A DNA stretch of 64,000 bases, taken from NCBI RefSeq assembly GCF_016641735.1, contig NZ_JAEDAO010000001.1, positions 3,410,001 through 3,474,000 on the forward strand. The letters run 5' to 3'. Both the position numbers and the translations under genes were made by a program. The stretch comes from Ramlibacter algicola (GTDB lineage Bacteria; Pseudomonadota; Gammaproteobacteria; Burkholderiales; Burkholderiaceae_C). Position 1 is the first letter of the stretch. The number at the start of each line of letters is the position of its first letter. Positions 51,347 to 60,141 of this stretch are shown in pieces. Under the pieces are notes generated by a model that made no database searches, had not been told where the DNA came from, and worked only from the letters and a program-made list of their open reading frames with translations.

Positions 51347-52668
51347 CAGGTGGCGCCGGGCTCGTGCACCGCGTGGCGCAGCTTCCACTGGCCGCCTTCG
51401 CGCTTCCACAGGTGCGGCGAACGGAACGAGTCGGCCAGCTTCGCGTAGTAGTCCCTGTCCATGACCGGCTGCTCGAACATCTTCGAGGCCTGCGGGAACT
51501 CCTTCGCCGGGATGCTCAGGTAGCGGAAGATCTCGTCGGCGAAGCGCTCCGGGAACTCGCCGTCGTAGCGGCGCACCAGCGCCACCCCTTCGTCGCGCGT
51601 GATGTCGCCCGAGCGGATCTCCTGCGCGGCGTCGTAGGTGGCGCGGCCGATGCCGAACTTCACGAAGGTCGTGTGGTAGTGGAAGTCGTCGATGCGGTCG
51701 TCGATCGAGTTGTACTTGCTGTACGTGCCCGGCGTGCGCTCGGGCGAGGCCTCGAAGCCGCCGTGTTCCACCGCGTAGTAGTAGCAGCTCTGCGGATGCC
51801 ACTTGAGGTAGTAGCCGAGGTAGTGCACCTCGATGTCCTGCTTCTGGATCTGCGCCGGGTCGGCCGGCAGGTAGGGCAGCAGGTCCTGCTCCTCGAGGCC
51901 GAAGTCCTCGTACAGGCTCTGGATCGAGGTGCCGCCCAGGTAGATCTGCGACTTGTCCGAAGCGGTGAAGTACGACCAGTCGCGCTTGGCGCTGCTGGTG
52001 TCGCCGATCGGGTTGCCGTACTCGGCCTCGTTCTCGCCGTAGATCACGAACGGGATGTCGTGCAGCAGCGCCATCTTCGGCGCCAGCGACTTCTGCCCGA
52101 ACATGAAGGCCTGGAACGGGTGGAACAGGTTGTCCACCGCCAGCCGCGTGAGCAGGCGGTGCACGCGGCCGTTGGGCGTCGTCAGTTCGTTGTCGAAGCC
52201 GGCGTGGATCCAGGCCTGGAAGTTGCGCCAGCCCCACTCGGTGTAGACGTGCGGCGCCCAGGTCACCGTCAGTGGGTGCATGCCGAAGCGCGTCTTGAGG
52301 ATGTGCGACGCGTAGAAGCTGTCCTTGCCGCCCGAGCCCGGCACCAGGCAGTCATAGCCCGACTTGCTGCGGAACTTGTCGCACAGCGCGGCGAGCTGGT
52401 CCTCGCGCTGCTTCCAGTCGATGGTGCCCTGCTTCTGCTCGGCGAAGCGGCAGGCATCGCAGATGCCTTCCTCGTCGAAGTTGATCGTCGCCTTCTTGCT
52501 GTCCCTGGTGTGCTGGTACTCCACCGCGGAATTGGGGCGCTGGTTGGAGATGACGCAGCGTTTGCAGAAGTGCACGTAGCGCGGCAGCCCGTAGCGCACG
52601 CCGGCGGCGTCCTGGGGGGCTTCGAACGCTGCAAGGTCGACCGGCCGCGGGGCGGGAATGAGGGACAT
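51346..52668 (-). CDS. N-acetyl sugar amidotransferase (WbpG/PseA type)
   Basis: A 440-residue PP-loop ATPase that turns an N-acetyl group into an acetamidino group, using ammonia. The PP-loop SGGKDS is at residues 112-117; four cysteines (CKRC 35-38, CDAC 70-73) form a probable zinc site at the N-terminus. WbpG, PseA and PtmG are relatives. The trio with HisH and HisF is the known supply system in P. aeruginosa for the acetamidino mannuronic acid derivative. Here the target is probably the nonulosonic acid made by this cluster. The start has a weak ribosome site. Confidence 0.9.
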   Translation of the reverse strand: MSLIPAPRPVDLAAFEAPQDAAGVRYGLPRYVHFCKRCVISNQRPNSAVEYQHTRDSKKATINFDEEGICDACRFAEQKQGTIDWKQREDQLAALCDKFRSKSGYDCLVPGSGGKDSFYASHILKTRFGMHPLTVTWAPHVYTEWGWRNFQAWIHAGFDNELTTPNGRVHRLLTRLAVDNLFHPFQAFMFGQKSLAPKMALLHDIPFVIYGENEAEYGNPIGDTSSAKRDWSYFTASDKSQIYLGGTSIQSLYEDFGLEEQDLLPYLPADPAQIQKQDIEVHYLGYYLKWHPQSCYYYAVEHGGFEASPERTPGTYSKYNSIDDRIDDFHYHTTFVKFGIGRATYDAAQEIRSGDITRDEGVALVRRYDGEFPERFADEIFRYLSIPAKEFPQASKMFEQPVMDRDYYAKLADSFRSPHLWKREGGQWKLRHAVHEPGAT

Positions 52669-52717
52669 CGTCGGGAGGGGAACGGTGTGCGCGCGGGGGT
52701 GGCGCAGCGGTTCCCGA

Positions 52718-53914
52718 TTATAGGAAGGCGGCCAGTTGCGCCAGCACGCGCGGGGCGGCGGCGCCGGCCTGCTGCACGGGGTGCCTCGGCCGTGCCAGCG
52801 CGGCGTCCAGCGCCGCCGGAAGTTGCTGCAGCGGCACCGCGGCATCGGCCAGGCCGAAGCGCGCCAGCGGCATCGCGTCGTCGAACACCGAGCCCGTCAC
52901 CTGCACCAGGCGCGCGCCGGCCAGGCGGCCTTCCAGGCCCACCGTGGACGTCAGCGTGACCACCGCATCCACCGCATGCAGCAGTGGCGGCAGTGGCCAG
53001 TCCTGGCCCGTCGCCACGATCCTCGGGTGGTCGGGCAGGTGCAGCCCGCCTTGCCCCGCCCGGGCCCGGACGCACAGCACGCGGTCGTCCGCGGCCTGGC
53101 ACCAGGCGACCAGCTCGGCGAGCGCGCGGGCCGGCAACTGCGGATCGCCCGGCCGGCCGTCGAACGGATGGCGGGCGGGCTCGTCCTGCGCCGGCCAGAG
53201 CACGACCTTCGATGCACCCCAACCGCGGGCCTGCCGCAGTTCGTGGCCGGCCTGCTGCACGGCCGGGTCCAGCAGCACGTCGAAGGCCGGGTTGCCGGTG
53301 ACGGCGATCTCGTGCGGCGAGCGGCCCGCGGCGACGAGGAAGTCGCGCACGTGCTCGTTGAGCACGCAGATGCGGTCGGCGTAGCCGGGCTGGCCGATCC
53401 AGCGCACCTCGTCGATCGCGAACAGGTCGACGATGCAGACTGCCGGAACCTCGCGGGCACGCGCGGCCAGGATCGCGGCGCGTTCCGCACGTGGCGAATT
53501 GGTGGCGACGACGAGGTCGGGACGCACCTCATCGAGGATGCGTTCCAGCAGGCCCGTGGGCAGGAAGGCCTGGCGGCCGTCGGCTTCGTGGCGGCGTCGC
53601 GCTTGCTCGGTGCCCTGCTCCCGTTCCAGTTGCGCGTAGCTCAGGCCCAGATAGGCGCGCGTTTCGTCGGGATCGACGACGTTGGCCATGCTGCGCATCA
53701 ACGCATCACCCGCTGCGAGCGCCGCGTCGTCGCCCGGCCGCACGAAGTCCTTCACCTGCAGCAGGGGCAGCCCGGCATCGCGCACGACCTGCGCGGCCGT
53801 GGTGAGACCCAGGACCTGCACCTGCGCCCGGCTGCTGTCCTGCAGCGCCCGCGCCACCGGCACGACCATGCGCACGTGGCCGCTGCCGTAGCAAACAAAG
53901 AGGACCTTCTTCAT
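52718..53914 (-). CDS. GT-B-fold glycosyltransferase of the surface-glycan cluster
   Basis: A 398-residue protein with the two-domain GT-B layout: MKKVLFVCYGSGHVRMVVPVARAL at the N-terminus and HAVDAVVTLTSTVGLEGRLAGARLV (about 313-337), the acceptor/donor-site segment seen in capsule and surface carbohydrate transferases. The donor is unknown; it is the only evident GT-B-type transferase of the cluster, so the CMP-nonulosonic acid is a candidate donor. It overlaps the asnB-type gene by ATGA; 49 bases separate its stop from the next start. Confidence 0.75.
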   Translation of the reverse strand: MKKVLFVCYGSGHVRMVVPVARALQDSSRAQVQVLGLTTAAQVVRDAGLPLLQVKDFVRPGDDAALAAGDALMRSMANVVDPDETRAYLGLSYAQLEREQGTEQARRRHEADGRQAFLPTGLLERILDEVRPDLVVATNSPRAERAAILAARAREVPAVCIVDLFAIDEVRWIGQPGYADRICVLNEHVRDFLVAAGRSPHEIAVTGNPAFDVLLDPAVQQAGHELRQARGWGASKVVLWPAQDEPARHPFDGRPGDPQLPARALAELVAWCQAADDRVLCVRARAGQGGLHLPDHPRIVATGQDWPLPPLLHAVDAVVTLTSTVGLEGRLAGARLVQVTGSVFDDAMPLARFGLADAAVPLQQLPAALDAALARPRHPVQQAGAAAPRVLAQLAAFL

Positions 53915-55695
53915 GCGGGGAACTGTGTCTCCCACAGCGCCAGCGCGGCCAGCGCGCGCAGTTCGCGCGTGTGGTTGGCCGTGCCGTCGCGGTGGGCATC
54001 GAGCAGGCGCGTGAGCTGGTCCGGCTCGAACAGCTCGCGCAGCAGCGCACTGCCGCCGAGCGTCGCGCGCAGCCACGCGTGGCTTTCGCGCCGGAACCAC
54101 TCGCCCACCGGCACGGTGAACATCTGCTTGCGGCGGTACGCCAGGTCCTCGCCGATCAGCGGCGTGACGGCACGCTTGTACCAGTGCTTCTTGTCGCCAT
54201 CCGCGGAGAGCTTGGTGGTGCCCGGCGAGCGGAACGCGAATTCCATCATCCGCCAGTCGAGGAAGGGCGTCCGCGCCTCGATGGACACGGCCATCCCCAT
54301 GCGATCGGGCTTGACCAGGTTGTTGCCCGACAGCAGCAGCTGCATGTCGAGGTAGAGCGCCTGGTTGACGCGGTCGAAGTGCGCCGACTGCTCGAACCAG
54401 GGCCGTGCCGCGACGTCGAAGGTGTCGATGTCCTGCAGCTGCCGCGCGACCTCCGGCCGGTACAGCGCCTGCTTGGCCAGCGGCGTGAACAGCGAGATCG
54501 AGTCGAAGTAGCCGCGTTGGAAGGCGTCGTCGCCCATCGACGCCGCATCGGCGCGCGCGAACCAGGTTTCGTACTTCTCGTAGCCCGCGAACAGCTCGTC
54601 GCCGCCGTCGCCGGTGAGCACCACCTTCACGTGCTTCGCGGCGAGTTCGCTGACCCGCAGCGTCGGCATGAACGACGCGTCGCCGTGCGGCTGGTCCAGG
54701 TGGTACAGCACGTGCGGCCAGCGATCGAGCATGTTCAGCTCGGCGATCTCGCTGGTGTGCTCGCAGCCGAAGCGCCGTGCAGCGTCGGCCGCGAACGGCG
54801 ACTCGTCGAAACGCGGGTCGGCGAAGCCGATGCAGAAGGTCTTCACCGGCTGCTGCACGTGCCGCGCCATCAGCGCCACGATCGTGCTGGAGTCGACGCC
54901 GCCGGACAGGAACGCGCCCCAGGGCACGTCGGCGCGCAGGCGGATGCGGGTGGCGTCGTCCAGGATCGCCAGGAACTCCTCCGACCAGTCATCGAACGGC
55001 ACCTCGCGCGGCTGCTGCGCGGCGAGGTCCCACCAGCGGCCGCTGTCGACGCCGCTGCGCGTGAACTTCATCCAGCAGCCGGGCATCACGTGGCGGATGC
55101 CTTGCCAGATAGTCCAGGGCGCAGGGACGTAGTTGAACGTCAGGTAGTGGTGGATGGCCTCCAGGTCGATCGCCGGCCGCGTGGGCAGCGCTTGCAGCAG
55201 CGCCTTCAGTTCGGAACCGAACAGGTGCCGGCCGCCCTGCTCCGCCACGTACAGCGGCTTGACGCCGATGCGGTCGCGCACCAGCAGCAGTGAGTCGTCG
55301 CGCGCATCGTCGATGGCGATCGCGAACATGCCGTTGAGGCGGTGAACGAAGGCGGCGCCTTCGCGCTCGTACAGCCGCAGTAGCACTTCGGTGTCGCTGT
55401 GCGTGTCCAGGCGCACGCCCTGCGCGCGCAGCTCCGCCGCCAGCTCGACGTGGTTGAAGATCTCGCCGTTCTGCACGACGGCGATGCGACCGTCGTCGGA
55501 CACGAACGGCTGGTGGCCGCCCGCGATGTCGATGATCGACAGGCGCCGGTTGCCCACTGCGACGGCGCGCGCGCGGTCGTGCCGCGTGCCTTCGTCGTCC
55601 GGCCCCCGATGCGTCAGGCTCGCGCCCATGCGCGCGAGCGCGGCGTCGTCGAGCGCCCGCCGCTCACGGTCCCAGTAGCCGAAGATGCCGCACAT
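53911..55695 (-). CDS. AsnB-type glutamine-dependent amidotransferase
   Basis: A 594-residue protein with the Ntn-type glutaminase domain (nucleophile Cys2, MCGIFGYW; RRLSIIDIAGGHQP; NGEIFNH) and the PP-loop synthetase domain (LSGGVDSS near 265, TGDGGDELFAGYEKY, SIEARTPFLD). Asparagine synthetase is its closest description, but AsnB copies in surface polysaccharide clusters often amidate a carboxyl group of an acidic sugar, as proposed for WbpS-type proteins. The context favours that. It starts 2 bases after the sugar transferase stop. Confidence 0.88.
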   Translation of the reverse strand: MCGIFGYWDRERRALDDAALARMGASLTHRGPDDEGTRHDRARAVAVGNRRLSIIDIAGGHQPFVSDDGRIAVVQNGEIFNHVELAAELRAQGVRLDTHSDTEVLLRLYEREGAAFVHRLNGMFAIAIDDARDDSLLLVRDRIGVKPLYVAEQGGRHLFGSELKALLQALPTRPAIDLEAIHHYLTFNYVPAPWTIWQGIRHVMPGCWMKFTRSGVDSGRWWDLAAQQPREVPFDDWSEEFLAILDDATRIRLRADVPWGAFLSGGVDSSTIVALMARHVQQPVKTFCIGFADPRFDESPFAADAARRFGCEHTSEIAELNMLDRWPHVLYHLDQPHGDASFMPTLRVSELAAKHVKVVLTGDGGDELFAGYEKYETWFARADAASMGDDAFQRGYFDSISLFTPLAKQALYRPEVARQLQDIDTFDVAARPWFEQSAHFDRVNQALYLDMQLLLSGNNLVKPDRMGMAVSIEARTPFLDWRMMEFAFRSPGTTKLSADGDKKHWYKRAVTPLIGEDLAYRRKQMFTVPVGEWFRRESHAWLRATLGGSALLRELFEPDQLTRLLDAHRDGTANHTRELRALAALALWETQFPA

Positions 55696-55697
55696 GG

Positions 55698-56252
55698 CTA
55701 GTTGCCTCCGCGGCCAGTCAGTCGCCCGACGGTGCGGGCCATGATCGCCAGGTCGCGCAGCACACTGTGCTCGCGCACGTAGCGCAGGTCCAGCTCTCGG
55801 CGCTGTTGCTCGGTCGCCTCGGAGCGCAGTTCGACCTGCGCCAGGCCGGTGATGCCGGGCCGCACGCTGTGGCGCAACGCGAACTCCTCGTCGGTGTACA
55901 GGCTGCGCTGCACGGGCACGTCGGGACGCGGGCCGACCAGGCTCATGTCGCCGGTGAGCACGTTGAGCAGCTGCGGCAGTTCGTCCAGGCTGGTGCGGCG
56001 GATGAAGGTGCCGACGCGGGTGATGCGCGGATCGCCTGCCTGGGTGTTGAACGGGCCGCGGCTGGCGGCGTCGCGCACCATGCTGCGGAACTTGTAGATG
56101 CGGAACGGCCGTCCGCCGCGGCCGATGCGTTCCTGCCGGAAGAACACCGGCAGGCCGCTGTCGACGACGACGGCGAGCGCGGTCAGCAGCAGCACGGGGC
56201 TGAGGACGACGAGCGCGGCGGCGGCCAGCACGATGTCCAGCAGCCGTTTCAT
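55698..56252 (-). CDS. Small monotopic phosphoglycosyl transferase (PglC-like)
   Basis: A 184-residue initiating transferase: one N-terminal membrane helix ([20 protein letters not shown]) and the catalytic core with [22 protein letters not shown], the [22 protein letters not shown] segment containing the Asp-Glu dyad, and [10 protein letters not shown]. It transfers a sugar phosphate from UDP-sugar to undecaprenyl phosphate. PglC uses UDP-diacetamidobacillosamine, which this cluster would also make; that match is inferred. Overlaps the aldolase gene by ATGA. Confidence 0.9.
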   Translation of the reverse strand: MKRLLDIVLAAAALVVLSPVLLLTALAVVVDSGLPVFFRQERIGRGGRPFRIYKFRSMVRDAASRGPFNTQAGDPRITRVGTFIRRTSLDELPQLLNVLTGDMSLVGPRPDVPVQRSLYTDEEFALRHSVRPGITGLAQVELRSEATEQQRRELDLRYVREHSVLRDLAIMARTVGRLTGRGGN

Positions 56253-57055
56253 GGCGCGGGGGCGATGCCGGCGGCGATGCGGCGGATCGTCGCCGCGATG
56301 CGCACCCGGTCGGCCTCGATGTCCGACGCCGTCCGCAGCGCGAGGTGCGCTTCGGCGTCGCGCAGCGCGGCGACCTGACGCTCGAACGCGGTGTCGCCGT
56401 CCTCGCGGTGGAAGGTGCGCGACAGGATCACGCCCTGCGAGCCCAGGCGCAGGTGCTCCGCGAGCACGTCGCGACCGGGCAGCAGGCCTTCGTCCAGGCG
56501 CGCGATGCCGCCGAAGCCGAAGCGCAGGCCGTGCGCCTTCGCCGTCGCGGCCACCGGCTCGAGCTGGCCTGCAGCCAGCGGCTCGAACATGAACCGGAGG
56601 CCCAGCGACAGGTGCAGGTCGTTGAGGCCGACGTAGATCTCCTCCAGCCCCGGCGTGTCCGCCCATTCGCCCACCGTGCGGAGTGCGTCCGCTGTCTCCA
56701 GCAGCACGGTGAACGGGCGGCGGCCCGCGAGCACGCGCGCGAAGCCGCGCACGTCATCGGCCGACTGCGCCATCGGCAGCATCAGCAGGTCGGGGGCGAA
56801 CGCGAGCACTGCATCGAGTTCCGCCGCCGTGCCCTGGTGCAGCGGATTCACGCGCACCATGAGGCGGCTGCGCCGCACGGCATCACGCACGCGGCCGACG
56901 TCGTCCAGCGTGTGGCGGCTGATGAAGGTGTTGCGGCCGGCCTGGCGTTCGGCCTTGCCGAGGCGCTCGAGGTCGACGAAGAGCCGCAGGCCCGGCAACG
57001 CATCGCAGCGACGCGCGAACGCCGCGTCGTTCGTGATCTGGAGCAGGTCGAGCAT
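56249..57055 (-). CDS. HpcH/HpaI-type aldolase/citrate lyase-family protein in the glycan cluster
   Basis: A 268-residue TIM-barrel protein. It resembles the HpcH/HpaI superfamily in LMVRVNPLHQGTAAELD, LLMLPMAQSADDVRGFA, FTVLLETADALRT and IYVGLNDLHLSLGL, with an Arg, Glu and Asp in positions suited for metal and oxaloacetate/pyruvate-type binding. Its reaction in a surface-glycan operon is unknown. It could make or remove a pyruvate-derived group, or act on a PEP-linked intermediate. It follows the flippase gene after 11 bases. Confidence 0.75.
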   Translation of the reverse strand: MLDLLQITNDAAFARRCDALPGLRLFVDLERLGKAERQAGRNTFISRHTLDDVGRVRDAVRRSRLMVRVNPLHQGTAAELDAVLAFAPDLLMLPMAQSADDVRGFARVLAGRRPFTVLLETADALRTVGEWADTPGLEEIYVGLNDLHLSLGLRFMFEPLAAGQLEPVAATAKAHGLRFGFGGIARLDEGLLPGRDVLAEHLRLGSQGVILSRTFHREDGDTAFERQVAALRDAEAHLALRTASDIEADRVRIAATIRRIAAGIAPAP

Positions 57056-57066
57056 GGGACGGCGAA

Positions 57067-58524
57067 TTATCGCCGCAGGCCCTGCCTCAGCTCGGGCGCG
57101 CGCCAGAGCGCGAAGGCCAGGACGGCACCCGCCGCGAGGGCGCCAGCGGCCAGTCCGGCCACGGGCGGCAAGGCCGCCGGATGCAGCGCGTACGCGGGCG
57201 CCGCGGTGGCGAACATCGCGAGCGCGGACCAGCCGAACGCGCCGGTGGGCAACCAGTCGCGCGCGTCGCGGCCGAGGGCAAGCACGCACGCGAGCGCCAC
57301 GCCGAGGAAGCCCGCGTTGAGCAGCAGCATCAGGTGGCTGCCGTCGTGCACGCCGGAGACCGCGGCGACCACCAGCACCGCGAAGGCCGCGGCATAGGCA
57401 AGGACGGGGGCGCGCAACTGCTTTCGCGCTGCCAGCACCGTCAGGGCCACCGCGCTGACGGCCTGCGGCAGCAGGCCCCAGCTGCCGGCGAGGCCCCACT
57501 GGGCGACGTGCACCAGCGCGTCCTCGGGCATCCGGCCCCATCCGAACAGGAGCCGGGCCAGCGCCGGCGCAGCCCACGCAAGGCCGCTGACGGCAGCGCA
57601 GGCCAGCGCCCAGGCGAAGCCGAAGGCGAGGCGGATCGGCGCCGCCGCCTTCTCGCGCGCCGCACTGTCAGCAAGCGCGCGCGCCACGGCGGGGAACGAC
57701 AGCGATGCGACCAGCTGGATCGCGAGCAGCAGCGGCAGTTCCACCAGCTTCCACGCGTAGTTGAAGACGGCCAGCGCGCCTTCGCCCGCCTGCGATGCTG
57801 CCGATCGCGCCGTGAACGGCAGCAGCAGGGGCAGCGCGGCGGCGAGCACCGCCCAGGTCCACAGGGGGGCCGGCGGCATGACGGCATGCACCGGCTCGGG
57901 GGAAGGTGCCACGGCGGGCATGCGCAGCCGCATCCACGCGAGTCGGGCCGCCATCGCGAGCAGCAGCGCCGCGCCCAGGACCAGGACGGCCGTGGTGCTC
58001 TCCATGCGGGCCGCGACCAGCAGCCCGGCGATCAGCAGCAGGTTCACGACCAGATTGGCGCCGTACATGCCGAGGAAGTCACGTTCGTGTTGCAGCCGGG
58101 TGGACCATAGGGCCGCCAGCAGCGCGAACGGCAGGGCCGCAGCCGCCCACGCGATCGCCTGGGCGCCCGCAGGGCGCCATTCGGGAGGCAGGCCGCCGGC
58201 GAGCACGTCCAGCACGGGTCCATTCGCCAGCGCGAGCAACACGCCCGCGGCGGCAGCGGCCAAGAGCCCACGCAGCGCCACGCGGCGCTGCAAGGCGGCG
58301 ACGGTGGCGGCGGGCTGCCCCGCCCAGGCGGGCAGCAGCACGTACGCGAGCGCACCCGTTGCCGCGATGGACACCAGCAGGTCGGGCAAGGTGAGCAGCA
58401 GGACGGCGATGTCGGCCAGGCCGCTGCGGCCGAAGGCGGCCGCCTGCGCCGATTCGCGCACCACGCCGAGGAGCCGGCTGGCCAGCAGCAAGGCCAGGGA
58501 CACGGCGCCGGCGCGGAGGAACAT
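57067..58524 (-). CDS. MurJ/MviN-like lipid-linked oligosaccharide flippase
   Basis: A 485-residue integral membrane protein with about 12-14 hydrophobic helices. The N-terminus [31 protein letters not shown] is close to MurJ/MviN signatures. As the first gene of the operon it is probably the flippase for the undecaprenyl-linked glycan of this cluster, in place of a Wzx protein; true MurJ is generally encoded elsewhere in this group (often near rpsT). Divergent from lysS with 84 bases between the starts. Confidence 0.8.
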   Translation of the reverse strand: MFLRAGAVSLALLLASRLLGVVRESAQAAAFGRSGLADIAVLLLTLPDLLVSIAATGALAYVLLPAWAGQPAATVAALQRRVALRGLLAAAAAGVLLALANGPVLDVLAGGLPPEWRPAGAQAIAWAAAALPFALLAALWSTRLQHERDFLGMYGANLVVNLLLIAGLLVAARMESTTAVLVLGAALLLAMAARLAWMRLRMPAVAPSPEPVHAVMPPAPLWTWAVLAAALPLLLPFTARSAASQAGEGALAVFNYAWKLVELPLLLAIQLVASLSFPAVARALADSAAREKAAAPIRLAFGFAWALACAAVSGLAWAAPALARLLFGWGRMPEDALVHVAQWGLAGSWGLLPQAVSAVALTVLAARKQLRAPVLAYAAAFAVLVVAAVSGVHDGSHLMLLLNAGFLGVALACVLALGRDARDWLPTGAFGWSALAMFATAAPAYALHPAALPPVAGLAAGALAAGAVLAFALWRAPELRQGLRR

Positions 58525-58570
58525 GGCGGGCGATCATACGCAGCGCGGCCGTGCGCACCTGCCGAAAAAC

Positions 58571-58576
58571 TAGAAT
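58571..58576 (+). promoter_or_regulatory. Candidate -10 box for lysS
   Basis: TAGAAT lies 32 bases before the lysS ATG in the 84-base space shared with the divergent glycan operon. A matching -35 box is not evident in the GC-rich upstream bases. Confidence 0.3.
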
Positions 58577-58608
58577 GCGAGGTTCGCCCTCACGCGCCCC
58601 ACGCACCC

Positions 58609-60141
58609 ATGTCCGACCCCACCACGCCCCAGGCGGCACCCGCCGCCGACGAGAACCAGCTGATCGCGGAGCGCCGCGAGAAGCTCAAGACCCTGCGCGA
58701 GGCGCAGAAAGCGGGCAAGGGCGTCGCGTTCCCGAACGACTTCAAGCCCGATTCGAATGCCGCCGACCTGCACGCGGCGCACGGCGCCAAGGAGGCGGAG
58801 CCGCTGCAGGCCGAAGGCATCCGCGTGCGGGTGGCCGGCCGCATGATGCTCAAGCGCGTGATGGGCAAGGCCAGTTTCGCGACGCTGCAGGACGCCAGCG
58901 GCCGCATCCAGGTCTACGTGACCCGCGACGCGATCGGCGAGGAGGCGTACGCCGCCTTCAAGCACTGGGACCTGGGTGACATCGTCGGCGCCGAAGGCAC
59001 GATGTTCAAGACGCGCACCGGTGAACTGTCGATCCAGGTGGCGTCGGTCCGCCTGCTGACCAAGAGCCTGCGCCCGATGCCGGACAAGTTCCACGGCGTC
59101 GCCGACCAGGAAGTGAAGTACCGCCAGCGCTACGTCGACCTGATGACCGACGAGGACGCGCGCAAGCGCTTCGTCGCGCGCAGCAAGGCCGTGTCGGGCA
59201 TCCGCGAGTTCATGGTGCAGCACGGCTTCCTCGAGGTGGAGACGCCGATGCTCCACCCGATCCCGGGCGGAGCCAACGCCAAGCCGTTCGTGACCCACCA
59301 CAACGCGCTGGACCAGGAGATGTTCCTGCGCATCGCGCCGGAGCTGTACCTCAAGCGGCTGGTGGTCGGTGGCTTCGAGCGGGTCTTCGAGATCAACCGC
59401 AACTTCCGCAACGAAGGCATCTCGGTCCGGCACAACCCCGAGTTCACGATGATGGAGTTCTACGCGGCGTACTGGAACTACCGCGACCTGATGGACTTCA
59501 CCGAGGCGCTGGTGCGCGACGCCGCGCAGAAGGCGGTCGGCACGCTGCAGCTCACCTACCAGGGCAAGCCGGTGGACCTGTCGGCGCCGTTCCAGCGCCT
59601 GACGATCCGCGAGGCGATCGGCCAGCACACCGACGCGGGCGCTGGCGCGGACGATCGCGAGTGGCTGGTCGCCGCGCTGAAGAAGCTGGGCATGACCGAG
59701 GAGAAGGACCGCCTGTCCACGCGCTCGCTCGCGTCGCTGCAGGTGCTGTACTTCGAGGAGACGGTGGAGGACAAGCTCTGGCAGCCGACCTTCATCATGG
59801 AGCACCCGACCGAGATCTCGCCGCTGGCGCGCGCCAACGACGAGCGGCCGGAAGTGACGGAGCGCTTCGAGCTGTACATCACCGGCCGCGAGTTCGGCAA
59901 CGGCTTCTCCGAGCTGAACGACGCCGAGGACCAGGCCGCGCGCTTCAACGCGCAGGTGGCCAGCAAGGACGCGGGCGACGATGAGGCCATGTTCTTCGAC
60001 CACGACTTCGTGCGCGCGCTCGAGTACGGCATGCCGCCCACCGGCGGCTGCGGCATCGGCATCGACCGGCTGATGATGCTGCTGACCGACAGCCCGAGCA
60101 TCCGCGACGTCATCCTGTTCCCGGCGCTGCGCCGCGAATGA
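58609..60141 (+). CDS. lysS: Lysyl-tRNA synthetase, class II
   Basis: Charges tRNA-Lys, 510 residues. The N-terminal OB-fold anticodon-binding domain ([13 protein letters not shown], about 65-150) is followed by class II motif 2 ([25 protein letters not shown] in part) and motif 3 ([13 protein letters not shown] near residue 485). The start at 58609 gives the expected Ala/Lys-rich leader. It overlaps the Hsp70-like gene by ATGA. Confidence 0.98.
   Translation: MSDPTTPQAAPAADENQLIAERREKLKTLREAQKAGKGVAFPNDFKPDSNAADLHAAHGAKEAEPLQAEGIRVRVAGRMMLKRVMGKASFATLQDASGRIQVYVTRDAIGEEAYAAFKHWDLGDIVGAEGTMFKTRTGELSIQVASVRLLTKSLRPMPDKFHGVADQEVKYRQRYVDLMTDEDARKRFVARSKAVSGIREFMVQHGFLEVETPMLHPIPGGANAKPFVTHHNALDQEMFLRIAPELYLKRLVVGGFERVFEINRNFRNEGISVRHNPEFTMMEFYAAYWNYRDLMDFTEALVRDAAQKAVGTLQLTYQGKPVDLSAPFQRLTIREAIGQHTDAGAGADDREWLVAALKKLGMTEEKDRLSTRSLASLQVLYFEETVEDKLWQPTFIMEHPTEISPLARANDERPEVTERFELYITGREFGNGFSELNDAEDQAARFNAQVASKDAGDDEAMFFDHDFVRALEYGMPPTGGCGIGIDRLMMLLTDSPSIRDVILFPALRRE

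Noticed and set aside
53911..55695. Exosortase-associated asparagine synthetase
   Set aside because: No exosortase, PEP-CTERM gene or EPS-type partner is present in the window.
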